Below, piece by piece: positions 26,958-36,121 of a stretch of DNA of 64,000 bases. The notes below the pieces were generated by a model. That model saw only the letters and a list, made by a program, of their open reading frames with translations. It did no database searches and was not told where the DNA came from. Position 1 is the first letter of the stretch. Each line of letters begins with the position of its first letter. Location of the stretch: positions 434,001-498,000 of the forward strand of contig NZ_VBSB01000008.1 in NCBI RefSeq assembly GCF_013337765.1, given 5' to 3'. This stretch comes from Mycolicibacterium sphagni. Lineage in GTDB: Bacteria > Actinomycetota > Actinomycetes > Mycobacteriales > Mycobacteriaceae. The translations under genes and the position numbers were made by a program.

Positions 26958-28106
26958 ATGCGGGCGTCAGGGTACGTCGGAGGCGTCGCGGTCGCGCTTG
27001 GGATCGGTGCCGCGTTCTTCGTCGGACACGGCGTCGCATCGGCCGCCCCCGATTCGGGGACGTCAGTCCATAAATCCGTTGCGGGTCCGGCCCGGGGGCA
27101 CAACCAGACCCGCCGCCCGGCGGCACGACCCGCAGGTCGCTCCGTACCGGCGTCCACCGTGGCGGTGAACCTGCCGCCGATGCCGGTGCGCAGCGGCCTG
27201 TCGTTCACCGTGTCACCCGATTTCATGAAGGGATTCGCCACCGACTATGTCGGCGCCGGCGGCAATCCCGGCGACGGTGCCCGGTTCTTCTTCGGCGACC
27301 TCGCAGTGAAGAGCCTCGATACCTTGGCCGAGGCCAACACACCGTCGCAGCAGGTGCGGCTGCTCCTCGGCAATTTGGCGGCATCCGGGTACTTCGGGGG
27401 AATCTGGCTGCGGGACAACCTTCGTGCCACCACCAGCACCCCACTCGCGATGCCATCGCTGGCCATCCCCGCGTCCCTGTCGCCGTCGGCGATCGGGATT
27501 CGGCTGATTGATGTCTTGTCGGCGGGGCTGGCGGGAGCAGCGGCCAACGCACCGGACTGGCTCGTCTCGACCGTCGCGCACGCCACGGTCCCCGTGCTGC
27601 TGGCGCTCTACGGGTACAACCGCGGCTATCTACAGGTGATACTGGAACACCCGCCGGCCGGTGTGCCGTCGATGCAGGACACGTTGAGCTGCAATGGGTT
27701 CCTGGACTGCAATTCCACCGCGTTCCCGCTGGAGTTGGCCACCCGCTATGACGGCGTTCTGGACGAACTCGACCATCCGGGCAATCTCGGGTGGGCCGAG
27801 ATGGCGATGTGGACCAGCGTGCTGAACGGCGCGACCAGCGCGGGTCGCTTTGTGTGGGAGGGAATCGCGCAGGCCGGCTTGTCACCGGCGTCGTATACCG
27901 CGCTTGTCGAGCTCAGCTCGGCCTATCTGATGGTGAGCAAGGCGGCGGTGCTGTCCAGCATGGCCGCGTACGCCGACGGTGACACCGCCGTCGGCCGCAA
28001 CTCACTGCGGCTGCAGGCAGGCTTGTGGATGTGGTCGGGGGCGTACTTCGCCGGACTTGCCTCGAGCGCCGGTCGCGGCACGATGCCGACGATCACTATG
28101 CCCTGA
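26958..28106 (+). CDS. Secreted Ala/Gly-rich hypothetical protein
   Basis: 382 aa. Signal peptide MRASGYVGGVAVALGIGAAF...ASAAPDS, a short basic/Pro spacer (about 35-65) and then a helical domain of about 310 residues. Two cysteines occur close together in TLSCNGFLDCNST. The MRxSGYVGGVAVALGIGAA leader is a common mycobacterial N-terminus for exported proteins of unknown function. I do not recognise the mature domain. It stands apart from the APP1-like gene by 68 nt and is convergent with the SLC13 gene. Confidence 0.7.
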   Translation: MRASGYVGGVAVALGIGAAFFVGHGVASAAPDSGTSVHKSVAGPARGHNQTRRPAARPAGRSVPASTVAVNLPPMPVRSGLSFTVSPDFMKGFATDYVGAGGNPGDGARFFFGDLAVKSLDTLAEANTPSQQVRLLLGNLAASGYFGGIWLRDNLRATTSTPLAMPSLAIPASLSPSAIGIRLIDVLSAGLAGAAANAPDWLVSTVAHATVPVLLALYGYNRGYLQVILEHPPAGVPSMQDTLSCNGFLDCNSTAFPLELATRYDGVLDELDHPGNLGWAEMAMWTSVLNGATSAGRFVWEGIAQAGLSPASYTALVELSSAYLMVSKAAVLSSMAAYADGDTAVGRNSLRLQAGLWMWSGAYFAGLASSAGRGTMPTITMP

Positions 28107-28124
28107 CCTCATCTCGGCCAGCAG

Positions 28125-29792
28125 CTAGCGCGACATCAGCCACGCCACCCCGAACGCACTTGCCACCGAGATCACCGTCAGCGGAATGCCGAATCGCACG
28201 AACGTCCCGATGCTGTAGCCCCCCGGCTTCATCACCATCAGGTTGGACTGGTGGCTGAACGGGTTGAGGAACGTGAACGAGATGCACGTACCGATCAGCG
28301 TCAGCAGCAGAATCGGATCCAGGCCGGTGGCACCGGCAACGGTCAACGCCACCGGTGTGAGGATGGCCGCGGCCGCCGCATTGGTGACGACGTTGGTCAG
28401 CACGGTGGTCACGACCGCGATGACCAGCATGACCAGCACGGTGCTTCCGGTGGACAGCTTCAGGATCGCCGATGAGATGTGTTCACCCAGACCACTGTTC
28501 ACGACGATGACGCCCAGACCGATCGAGCCGGCGATGATCGCGAGGATGTTCCAGTTCAGCGCCCGCACCGCCGCCCGCGGGGTGAGCACCCCGGTGAGCA
28601 CCATCAACGTGGCGCCCGCGACGGCGATCAACTCGATCGGCGCCATGTTCAAGGCCGCGGTGGTGACAACCCCGACCAGGATGGCCAGCGCGATCCACGT
28701 CTTGGCGGTCTGCGGAGCCTTACCCGCGACCTGTTGCCACAGCCCGACCAGCGGGTGGTCAGCGAGAACAGTGACGGAACTGGTTGTGACAAGGCACATT
28801 TCCCCCGGCAACGCCGCGGTGTCACGCAGCCGCTTGGTGGACTGCGCGGCAACCACCTGGACGTCTTCAGATTCTTCAAGGTCGCGAATGCTCGCCGCCT
28901 CGTCGTTGGCGATGGACACCATGTACAACGCCTGGTCCGCGTGGCCGAAACGTGGGCTGCCCCAGAGCATCCGGACACCGGACTCGGTGGCGCGGTAGAC
29001 GAGGACATCGTCGGCCTTCACAGTGCCGTCCGGGCCGACGATGTCGCCCCAGCGCTGGATCTCGACCAGCTCGAATTCGGGGGTAGCGCGCACCCCGAGC
29101 ACGGCGGCGGTACGGCCCACCGCATTGGCACCTGCGGCAACGGGAATCTCGGCCCGCCAGTCCAGCTTTCGTTCGGTCTGGGCGGCCCGACCCCGCAGCA
29201 TCAGCGGCGCGGCGATCAGCAGCACCAGCCACCCGACCAGCGCGACCGGTACGGCGATCGGCACGAACGAGAACATCTTGAGGTCGACGCCGGCCGGTGC
29301 GGCCAAGCCGGCGATCAGCAGGTTGGAGCTGGTGCCGATCAGGGTCGCCGAACCGGCGAGGGTCGTCGCGTGGGCGATGGGCAGTAGCACCCCGCGCGCG
29401 GGCACACCGGACTGCTGTTCGAGTTCCTTGGTGGCCGGGATGAGCATGGCCACGATGGGGGTGGTGTTGATCAGTGCGGAGACGACGCCGACCGGTGGGA
29501 TGAGGCGGAGCAGAACCTGCCCGGCGCTGTGCACCCCGGCCAGCAGGCGGTAGGTGACACGTGTGATCACCCCGGTATGGAGGACACCCTTGGCGATGAC
29601 GAGCATTGCGGCGATGGTGATCACGCCGCCGTTGCTCAATCCGCTGAACAACTGGGCCGGGGTGGCGATACCGGCGAGGCCGGCGACTACGAGCGCGCAG
29701 ATCAGCGCGAGCACCGCCGGTTGCCGTCCCGTCGTCATCACGATGAGCGTGACGAGCACGATGACCGCGGCCAGGATTGTCATGGCGTTCAT
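28125..29792 (-). CDS. SLC13/DASS-family permease with RCK_C (TrkA-C) insert
   Basis: 555 aa. Two hydrophobic halves (about 1-190 and 370-555) flank a soluble insert (about 195-365) that looks like tandem TrkA-C domains. The DASS-type motifs are VSALINTTPIVAMLIPATKELEQ and the mirrored TNVVTNAAAAAILTPVALT, the two hairpin clamp/SNT-like motifs that bind Na+ and the anion. Possible substrates are dicarboxylate or sulfate; the sequence does not decide. Convergent with the secreted protein at 28106 and divergent from the DyP operon. Confidence 0.85.
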   Translation of the reverse strand: MNAMTILAAVIVLVTLIVMTTGRQPAVLALICALVVAGLAGIATPAQLFSGLSNGGVITIAAMLVIAKGVLHTGVITRVTYRLLAGVHSAGQVLLRLIPPVGVVSALINTTPIVAMLIPATKELEQQSGVPARGVLLPIAHATTLAGSATLIGTSSNLLIAGLAAPAGVDLKMFSFVPIAVPVALVGWLVLLIAAPLMLRGRAAQTERKLDWRAEIPVAAGANAVGRTAAVLGVRATPEFELVEIQRWGDIVGPDGTVKADDVLVYRATESGVRMLWGSPRFGHADQALYMVSIANDEAASIRDLEESEDVQVVAAQSTKRLRDTAALPGEMCLVTTSSVTVLADHPLVGLWQQVAGKAPQTAKTWIALAILVGVVTTAALNMAPIELIAVAGATLMVLTGVLTPRAAVRALNWNILAIIAGSIGLGVIVVNSGLGEHISSAILKLSTGSTVLVMLVIAVVTTVLTNVVTNAAAAAILTPVALTVAGATGLDPILLLTLIGTCISFTFLNPFSHQSNLMVMKPGGYSIGTFVRFGIPLTVISVASAFGVAWLMSR

Positions 29793-29858
29793 TCTGGTGC
29801 TCCGGACTTCCTGTGGTGTTACGTTCCATCCATCACTGACGAAAGTGGGGGCACTGTC

Positions 29859-30413
29859 ATGTCAGATCAAGATTGGACCAAGCCCGCGGCATTGGCCATC
29901 CCGAAGGAGGGCTACTTCGAGCTGGAACGCGGACGGTACGGGCCGGTCTATCCCCGCACCCCCGCGTGCTACGGATTCTCCATCATCGCCAAGGTCAAAG
30001 AGGGCCGCGAGGAAGCGATCCGGGCGTACGGGAAACAGATCCAGGAGACGATCGCCGCCAGCCCTCATGCCCTGGCCCCGCTTCGGCTGCACTACCTGCG
30101 GTGGGTGCTGTTCGACGTCGGCTCCGGGTTGCATTTCCAGTACCAGGGCATCTTCGATACCGACTTCGACAAGTACACCGAAGATGCGGTGCAGTTGTTC
30201 AGCCAGACCGGTATCACCACGGCGTTCACGAATCTCGAAGGTTTCCCTGAGGATTGGAAGGAGAACCCGGAGGCATTCGTGAAATTCGTGCGTGCCCATC
30301 ATGTCCCCAGCTTCCTGGAGTACGGCGAGTACCCCTACGTCACCGCCGACGAGATCAAAAAAGCGTTGCGACTCAAGGACGCCTTCTCGACGATGCTGGA
30401 CCAGATGCAATGA
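29859..30413 (+). CDS. Hypothetical protein coupled to a DyP peroxidase
   Basis: 184 aa, soluble, rich in aromatic residues. The block GFSIIAKVKEGREEAIRAYGKQI and ALAPLRLHYLRWVLFD resembles one repeat of a ferredoxin-like alpha/beta-barrel fold, the same general fold as DyP peroxidases. Its stop overlaps the DyP start by 4 nt (ATGA at 30410-30413), so the two are translated together. No catalytic motif is seen. I infer a partner or substrate-handling subunit of the peroxidase. Confidence 0.75.
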   Translation: MSDQDWTKPAALAIPKEGYFELERGRYGPVYPRTPACYGFSIIAKVKEGREEAIRAYGKQIQETIAASPHALAPLRLHYLRWVLFDVGSGLHFQYQGIFDTDFDKYTEDAVQLFSQTGITTAFTNLEGFPEDWKENPEAFVKFVRAHHVPSFLEYGEYPYVTADEIKKALRLKDAFSTMLDQMQ

Positions 30414-31750
30414 CCTCGGCGCCGGGGACAGCGCTGGAACTCGACGATATCCAGCACATCCTGTTGACCCGCACACCGGCCATCACCGGCCGCTACGAGT
30501 TCCTGTCCTTCGACACCCCGGCCGGGGGCCGCGCCTGGTTGGCCGAATTGCTCGACAAGGTGCAATCGGCCGCCGACGTGCGGGCGACGATGGACAGCTC
30601 CGATCGCTGGGTCACGTTGGCCTTCACCTGGACTGGGCTGCGCGCACTGGGCGTACCGGAGGAATCGCTGGCATCCTTCCCTGACGCGTTTCGCGAAGGA
30701 ATGCCGGCCCGCGCCGGCATCCTGGGCGACACCGGCAGCGCCGCGCCGGAGCATTGGGTGGGGGGCTTGGCCGGTGACGATCTGCATGCCATCGCCATCC
30801 TGTTCTCCCGCACCGACGAGCAGTGCGCGCGCTCCATCGAGGAACACGACAAGCTGCTCGCACGGACCGACGGCGTACGGAGCCTCTCGTATCTCGACCT
30901 CAACGCCAGCCCGCCGTTCAACTACGCCCATGACCATTTCGGCTTTCGCGATCGGCTGTCCCAGCCGGTGATGAAGGGCTCGGGTGAAGACCCGACGCCC
31001 GGCTCGGGCGATCCGCTCGAGGCAGGTGAGTTCATCCTCGGCTATCCAGACGAAAACGGGCCAGTGATCAATCTTCCGGCGCCAGAGGTGTTGTCGCGCA
31101 ACGGAAGCTATATGGCCTACCGACGGCTGGCGGAGCATGTCGGCCTCTTCCGCGATTACCTGCGCGCCAACGCCGACACTCCGGAGGGCGAGGAGTTGCT
31201 GGCGGCAAAGTTCATGGGCCGCTGGCGCAGCGGGGCGCCTCTGGTGTTGGCGCCGGACAAGGACGATCCCGAGTTGGGCGCCGATCCGATGCGCAATAAT
31301 GACTACAACTACAAGGAGATGGATCCCTTTGGGTACGCGTGCCCGCTGGGATCGCATGCGCGCAGGCTCAATCCGCGCGATACCGCCCATTACATGAATC
31401 GCCGCCGGATGATTCGGCGCGGTGCGACGTATGGGCCAGCGCTACCGGATAACGCCCCGGACGACGGTGTAGAACGCGGTATCGCGGCGTTCATCATCTG
31501 CGCCGACCTGGTGCGCCAGTTCGAGTTCGCCCAGAACGTCTGGATCAACGACAAGACGTTCCATGAGCTGGGCAACGAGCACGATCCGATCTGCGGAAGC
31601 CAAGATGGCACATTGGATTTCACAGTCCCCAAACGGCCTATCCGCAAGGTCCATAAAGGCATCCCGGCGTTCACGACCCTCACGGGTGGCGCGTATTTCT
31701 TCCTGCCTGGACTCAATGCGCTGCGCCATCTCGCCACGCTCGGCACGTAA
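30410..31750 (+). CDS. Dyp-type heme peroxidase
   Basis: 446 aa. The DyP distal-site motif is FGFRDRLSQP (Asp present; the usual Gly after it is Arg). The proximal heme His lies in CPLGSHARRLNPRD, and the C-terminal LTGGAYFFLPGL is conserved. No signal peptide. Length fits the longer C/D-type DyP group. DyP enzymes use H2O2 to oxidise dyes, lignin models or other reductants; some are encapsulin cargo, but no encapsulin gene is nearby. Second gene of a three-gene operon, coupled upstream by a 4-nt overlap. Confidence 0.88.
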   Translation: MTSAPGTALELDDIQHILLTRTPAITGRYEFLSFDTPAGGRAWLAELLDKVQSAADVRATMDSSDRWVTLAFTWTGLRALGVPEESLASFPDAFREGMPARAGILGDTGSAAPEHWVGGLAGDDLHAIAILFSRTDEQCARSIEEHDKLLARTDGVRSLSYLDLNASPPFNYAHDHFGFRDRLSQPVMKGSGEDPTPGSGDPLEAGEFILGYPDENGPVINLPAPEVLSRNGSYMAYRRLAEHVGLFRDYLRANADTPEGEELLAAKFMGRWRSGAPLVLAPDKDDPELGADPMRNNDYNYKEMDPFGYACPLGSHARRLNPRDTAHYMNRRRMIRRGATYGPALPDNAPDDGVERGIAAFIICADLVRQFEFAQNVWINDKTFHELGNEHDPICGSQDGTLDFTVPKRPIRKVHKGIPAFTTLTGGAYFFLPGLNALRHLATLGT

Positions 31751-31759
31751 GGGATCATC

Positions 31760-32761
31760 ATGCGGGCACGTACCTACAACCAGAGCCACGTCGCGCGCAG
31801 CCGTGACGGACGTCGGCGCGTCAGTATCTACTGGACCTGGAGTTATCCCTGGGAGTCCCAACGGGATCCGGCCGGGATCTACAACCGGTTCTCGACGATG
31901 ACCGAAGTGCGCAACGTCGCGTGGCCGGCCTACGAAACACCGGAGTACGCCGCGGAGAACTTTCTGCAGGGCATCGCGGGGACGCTCGAGCTGTTCCACC
32001 GGTCCACGCTGTCCTTCCAGGAGCTCGCCGAGGAAGTTACCGGCCATCCCGTCGCGGTGTTCCAGCGCATCGACCAAGCCGGCTATCGACTTCCGATCGA
32101 TGAACGCATCCTCGCCGACACGGACACCCTGATGGTGTTCGGACTCGATCATCTGCTCTCCGAACAGCAGGCGGCACCCGAGGAGATCGCCGCGATCGAA
32201 GCCTGGCTGCAGCGCGAGGGCACCTGCCTGGTGCTCGCGCCGCATCACGATGTGGGGTTCACCGACGACTTCGCCCAGCGCCAAGTCGAATACGAGCACC
32301 ACGGCGACCGGCTGGTGCCCCGGCAGCAGCGTTTCGGTCAGTACACCCGGTCGTTGATGAAGGCACTTGAGGTTCCGGTGCACAACGTGTGGGGGCTGCG
32401 TCCTGCGGTCGTCGAAGGCACCCGGGAGATCGCGCCGCTCACCGGTTTTCGCGATCTCGACTCCTCCCGGTTGCTCGACAACGTGACAACCTTCAACTTC
32501 CATCCGCACTTGCCGCACTATGAATTGACCGCGCCCGAAGGCCCGGGATTGCGCGTGCTGGGTCGGCAAAAAGTCGACCCGAACCGACCGCACCCCTTCA
32601 CCCAAGCCGGCAATTCCGAGTTCAACGCACTGATCTGGATGCCCCCGTCCGGCAAGCGCGCCGGCGATATCGTCCTGCTCGACTCCACACACTTCACCAC
32701 CCTGTTTGGCGGATCGGACAGCCTCCGGAATCTGTGGCGCAATCTGGTCACGATGGGCTGA
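31760..32761 (+). CDS. Hypothetical GATase1-like protein of the DyP operon
   Basis: 333 aa, soluble. A Rossmann-type strand-turn appears as TLMVFGLDHLLSEQQ, then AIEAWLQREGTCLVLAPHHDVGF, as in class-I glutamine-amidotransferase-like folds, but without the nucleophilic Cys. Histidine-rich patches are seen (EYEHHGDRL, NFHPHLPHYEL). It starts 9 nt after the DyP gene. Function unknown; it could bind metal or a product of the peroxidase. Confidence 0.75.
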   Translation: MRARTYNQSHVARSRDGRRRVSIYWTWSYPWESQRDPAGIYNRFSTMTEVRNVAWPAYETPEYAAENFLQGIAGTLELFHRSTLSFQELAEEVTGHPVAVFQRIDQAGYRLPIDERILADTDTLMVFGLDHLLSEQQAAPEEIAAIEAWLQREGTCLVLAPHHDVGFTDDFAQRQVEYEHHGDRLVPRQQRFGQYTRSLMKALEVPVHNVWGLRPAVVEGTREIAPLTGFRDLDSSRLLDNVTTFNFHPHLPHYELTAPEGPGLRVLGRQKVDPNRPHPFTQAGNSEFNALIWMPPSGKRAGDIVLLDSTHFTTLFGGSDSLRNLWRNLVTMG

Positions 32762-32850
32762 TTCAGCGATTCCAGGAAGTTCACAGCTTCACTGGTAAGG
32801 TCCGGCCTGAGCCGCCCAGCGGGGTGCGGCCGGATCGGGAGAGCAACGTC

Positions 32851-33507
32851 ATGGACTCTGCACGCACGCGAACGGTCGTCCCACTCACCGCAGCGGCTCT
32901 GGCCGTCGGACTGGTACTCGCCGGCTGCGGTAAGGACGAGTCGCCGTCGACCTCGTCATCGTCGGCAATGAGCAGTTCGGCGACGTCAGCCACCTCGGCG
33001 ACCAGCAGCACGTCGACTGCGGCCGCGACGCCTTCAGCCACCGCGAATTACACGGCGCTCCTGATGAAGGTCGAGGACATTCCGGCCACCCCGGACGGCG
33101 CCTTCACGGCCGTCAGCGAGCCGAAGGTCAGCACAGACCAGCCCACGGACGTCTCGCAGACCTTCAAGTCGGGACCCAACGTCATCGAATCGTCGGTCGT
33201 CATCAATGCCGACGCAGCTTCTGCCACCCAATGGAACAACGCAGTTTTGGCGAGCCTGCCGACCCACCAGACCGGTACCCCGGTGCCGGTGCCATCGATC
33301 GCGCCGGACGCAACTTTCACCAGCGGGACGTCGCTGGACGGTAAGGCCGGCAGGGCGGCCGTACTGTTCACCGTGGACCGTACGTCCGCGATGTTGTTGT
33401 TCGCCAGCCCGGACGGCGACACCAACCCCGTGCCGCAGGATTACGCGGAGGCTGTCGGCAAAGTTCAGGCCGCAGCGATGCAGGCAGGCCTGGCCGGGCT
33501 GAAGTAG
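32851..33507 (+). CDS. Secreted lipoprotein, mycobacterial hypothetical
   Basis: 218 aa. Lipoprotein signal with lipobox LVLAGC (Cys about residue 29), a Ser/Thr-rich spacer, then a compact domain (YTALLMKVEDIPATPDGAF; SSVVINADAAS; AAVLFTVDRTSAMLLF; DYAEAVGKVQAAAM). The domain resembles those of mycobacterial lipoproteins related to the extracellular part of PknH, but this is a weak impression. A GGGAGAG site precedes the ATG. Convergent with the anti-sigma gene. Confidence 0.78.
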   Translation: MDSARTRTVVPLTAAALAVGLVLAGCGKDESPSTSSSSAMSSSATSATSATSSTSTAAATPSATANYTALLMKVEDIPATPDGAFTAVSEPKVSTDQPTDVSQTFKSGPNVIESSVVINADAASATQWNNAVLASLPTHQTGTPVPVPSIAPDATFTSGTSLDGKAGRAAVLFTVDRTSAMLLFASPDGDTNPVPQDYAEAVGKVQAAAMQAGLAGLK

Positions 33508-33520
33508 CCGCCAACTCGGG

Positions 33521-34246
33521 TCAGAGGTCGCGACGCAGGAGCACAGCTCCTGCGTTAGCGGAAACGATTTGGACAGAAGCGATCTGGTCGATCGGCATCG
33601 AGGTGCTGCCGCCCAACGATGCGGGCACCCCCGCATGCGCCGTCCAGGTCGCCAGCTCGACGTGGCTACCGTCGCGTCCCACCGCGACCATCACCAGCTT
33701 GTCGTCGCCACCGGCGTAATCGGTGTCGGCCGATCCGTCGGTGTAGGTGCAGTTCATGTCGACACGGGTGCCCCACGCGCGGCCGCTGAGGGTGACTGTG
33801 GCACTGAGCGGCACCGGCTCGGTCGGCGTCATCGTGAACGTCGATCCGGCGGCATGCTGATCCGTGGGAGCGATCGCCATCGGGTTGGGCTGGATCGCGG
33901 CGAACAGGCCGATCGCCACGGCCGCGGCCAGCGTCCACGCCAGCGCGCGGGAATGACGCCGCCGCGCATTCAATCTGGCCAGGACCTCGTCCCGCAGAGG
34001 CGGCAACGCGAGATGCGGAGTGTGCTCGTCGATGCTGTCGACATAGGCGCGGTCGATCTGCGACAGCAGCGCCGGCACTCCGCAGAGCTTGGCGACCGCG
34101 TCGGTGCATGGCTGGCAGGCCCTCAGATGCTCCTCGAACTCGCGACGCTCCGAACCCGACAGGGAGCCCAGCACGTACGCCGCGTCCCACAGCGCGTAAT
34201 CGTGGGTGCCGCCAGGCGACGGCGAGCCGTCAAGCGTCGTCATCAC
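33521..34246 (-). CDS. Anti-sigma factor (zinc anti-sigma domain, RskA-like C-terminus)
   Basis: 241 aa. The cytoplasmic zinc anti-sigma motif is HLRACQPC (HxxxCxxC, about residues 46-53), preceded by DAAYVLGSLSGSERREFEEHL. One membrane segment (about 107-125) follows and then an RskA-type extracytoplasmic domain (VTLSGRAWGTRVDM; STSMPIDQIASVQI). Such proteins hold an ECF sigma factor and release it by proteolysis. No sigma gene is adjacent, which is unusual; the upstream neighbour is a TetR gene 1 nt away on the same strand. Confidence 0.87.
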   Translation of the reverse strand: MMTTLDGSPSPGGTHDYALWDAAYVLGSLSGSERREFEEHLRACQPCTDAVAKLCGVPALLSQIDRAYVDSIDEHTPHLALPPLRDEVLARLNARRRHSRALAWTLAAAVAIGLFAAIQPNPMAIAPTDQHAAGSTFTMTPTEPVPLSATVTLSGRAWGTRVDMNCTYTDGSADTDYAGGDDKLVMVAVGRDGSHVELATWTAHAGVPASLGGSTSMPIDQIASVQIVSANAGAVLLRRDL

Positions 34247-34247
34247 G

Positions 34248-34889
34248 TCACCTCGAAGCCATTCCTTCGATCAGCCGCGTGATCAGCATGAGGACGAAAC
34301 TGTCGAAGTCGCCCCGAAACCGCGCAGCGTCGATCATGAACGGGCGCTGCATCGACATGCCAAGGAGCACGACTTCCATCAGCCGCACCGACTCGTCGAT
34401 CTGGTCGTCCGGAGCGTCGGCTCCGGTGATAGTTCGCAGCAATCCGGCGAATTGCTGACGTTGCGCATCGCGGAAATCAAGGTATGCCGTCCGCAGGAAA
34501 TCGTTGTGATTGGCCGCGGCCCCGAACTCGACGACGAAGGTGACAGTGTCGAGGTTGTCGATGAACAGGGTGTACAGCAGACCGGCCGCGTCGGCCAGTC
34601 CATCGGGCACGGACGCGGCCTGCGTCAGTTGGGCTTCGGCCGTGGCGAACAGTTTCTTGGCCACGTCGTTGATGGCCGCGTCGAACAGCTTCTCTTTGGT
34701 CTCGAAGTGATAGTGCAGCAGAGTCTGGGACACCTTGGCCGTGGTCGCGATCAACCGCATCGACGATTTCTCGTATCCGTAGGCCCGGAAGCATTCAACG
34801 GTCGCTTGCAGGATGCGCTGCCGAGCGTCGGCAGGCGCGACCTCGGGCACCCCGACACGGTCGTCCTCGGAAACCGCTGGTGTCAACAT
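34248..34889 (-). CDS. TetR/AcrR-family regulator
   Basis: 213 aa. The HTH (about 25-70) reads ARQRILQATVECFRAYGYEKSSMRLIA then KVSQTLLHYHFETKEKLFDAA. The C-terminal helical ligand domain is unassigned. The ATG at 34889 has AGGAG 7 nt upstream. It is the first gene of a two-gene unit with the anti-sigma factor. What it senses is not visible. Confidence 0.87.
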   Translation of the reverse strand: MLTPAVSEDDRVGVPEVAPADARQRILQATVECFRAYGYEKSSMRLIATTAKVSQTLLHYHFETKEKLFDAAINDVAKKLFATAEAQLTQAASVPDGLADAAGLLYTLFIDNLDTVTFVVEFGAAANHNDFLRTAYLDFRDAQRQQFAGLLRTITGADAPDDQIDESVRLMEVVLLGMSMQRPFMIDAARFRGDFDSFVLMLITRLIEGMASR

Positions 34890-35026
34890 CGACGCTCCTT
34901 GCTCCCGCCTTGCGTAGCTGATCAATCAGTCAGTGTCCCCCCAATGTGAGACACGAGTGACGAGATTGGTTGGTTCAGCCGGAGACCAGGAAACCCACAC
35001 GTTCGACCCAGATTGGCGAATTCGGG

Positions 35027-35935
35027 CTACGAGGACGACGCGGTCAGCTCACCGGCATGCAGCTTGAGTACCCGACGAACCTGCGCCGTACGACGCAGCG
35101 TCCTTACCCAGGCCAGCGCGAACGCGCTCAGCACCAATGCCGTCAGGGCCACGAGCCACGGATAGCCGCCGTGACCGTGTACCCACATGACCAAGGCGCT
35201 CTGGATCCGCCCTGCGGTTGCGATCACCGGATCACCCGGGCTCGCGGCGCCGTTGAATATGCGTATCTCATAGACACCGTAGTAGGCGACGTACAGTCCG
35301 ACGATCAGGACAAGAACCCCGCCAATCCTGTTGACATAGGGCAGGATTCGGCGCATTCGAAACATTCCGATGGGGTTCGCGAACGCGGCGGCGATGGCCA
35401 GCACGCCCACGATCAGCGACATCCCCGCGGCGTAGACCAGATAGGTCAGAAGACCATCGACGATGAGGCCGGTGCGGAAGCTCGCCGCGGTGACGGCCAG
35501 GAACGGTCCGACCGTGCAGGACAACGACGCGATGGCATAGCCGATCCCATAGCCGAACATCGAGCCGCCGCGCACCGTCGGCGCCCATCGACCGCTGCGG
35601 ATTACCGGATTGAGTCCCGGCAGGTGGCGCCCGGCCAGGGACCAGATACCCAACCCGACCAGCACCGTCCCGATCAACACCGTGACGTACGGGAGGTACT
35701 GCTGCACTGCTGAGGCGGCAGAGACGGTGAGCAATCCGAAGGCACCGAACACGGTCATGAAACCCAGCACCATTTCGATGGTGGCCACGACTGCGCGGCG
35801 TAGCGCGCTGAGCTGGCCGGTCGCGTCACCGCGGACCACCAGGGTCATGTAGACAGGCAGCATCGCGAAGCCGCACGGATTGAGTACTGCTACCAATCCG
35901 GCGCCGAAGGCCAGTCCCATCAGGCTTTGTTCCAC
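35027..35935 (-). CDS. CcdA/DsbD-like membrane protein (cytochrome c biogenesis family)
   Basis: 302 aa with about six to seven membrane helices. The first helix has VLNPCGFAMLPVYMTL (NPCG-A-LP), and a later one SLSCTVGPFLAV, giving the paired cysteines that shuttle electrons in CcdA. A GTG at 35935 or an ATG at 35920 can start it. CcdA moves reducing power from cytosolic thioredoxin to extracytoplasmic thiols. No ccs or thioredoxin-like partner is adjacent, so the target is unknown. Confidence 0.85.
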   Translation of the reverse strand: MEQSLMGLAFGAGLVAVLNPCGFAMLPVYMTLVVRGDATGQLSALRRAVVATIEMVLGFMTVFGAFGLLTVSAASAVQQYLPYVTVLIGTVLVGLGIWSLAGRHLPGLNPVIRSGRWAPTVRGGSMFGYGIGYAIASLSCTVGPFLAVTAASFRTGLIVDGLLTYLVYAAGMSLIVGVLAIAAAFANPIGMFRMRRILPYVNRIGGVLVLIVGLYVAYYGVYEIRIFNGAASPGDPVIATAGRIQSALVMWVHGHGGYPWLVALTALVLSAFALAWVRTLRRTAQVRRVLKLHAGELTASSS

Positions 35936-36121
35936 GATGTGCGGTGCTCTAGCTCATCGGAGGTGTCACTCTGCCGGTCTCCACATCGCATGCCCCTATC
36001 TCTCGGCGGCCCGAACGTCGTATGACGTAAGACACGAGGCAAAGCGCTCACGGGTTCAAAGAAATTTCCTGCGCCGCCGACAACGCCTCCGACCTCGGGA
36101 AATCACCCGCCCCTAGGGTCG

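Noticed and set aside
28125..29792. SLC13 gene considered as a Trk potassium transporter because of its TrkA-C-like insert
   Set aside because: The membrane halves carry DASS-type Asn/Thr clamp motifs and not K+ selectivity filters.
30410..31750. DyP peroxidase considered as encapsulin cargo
   Set aside because: No encapsulin shell gene nearby and no typical C-terminal targeting peptide seen.
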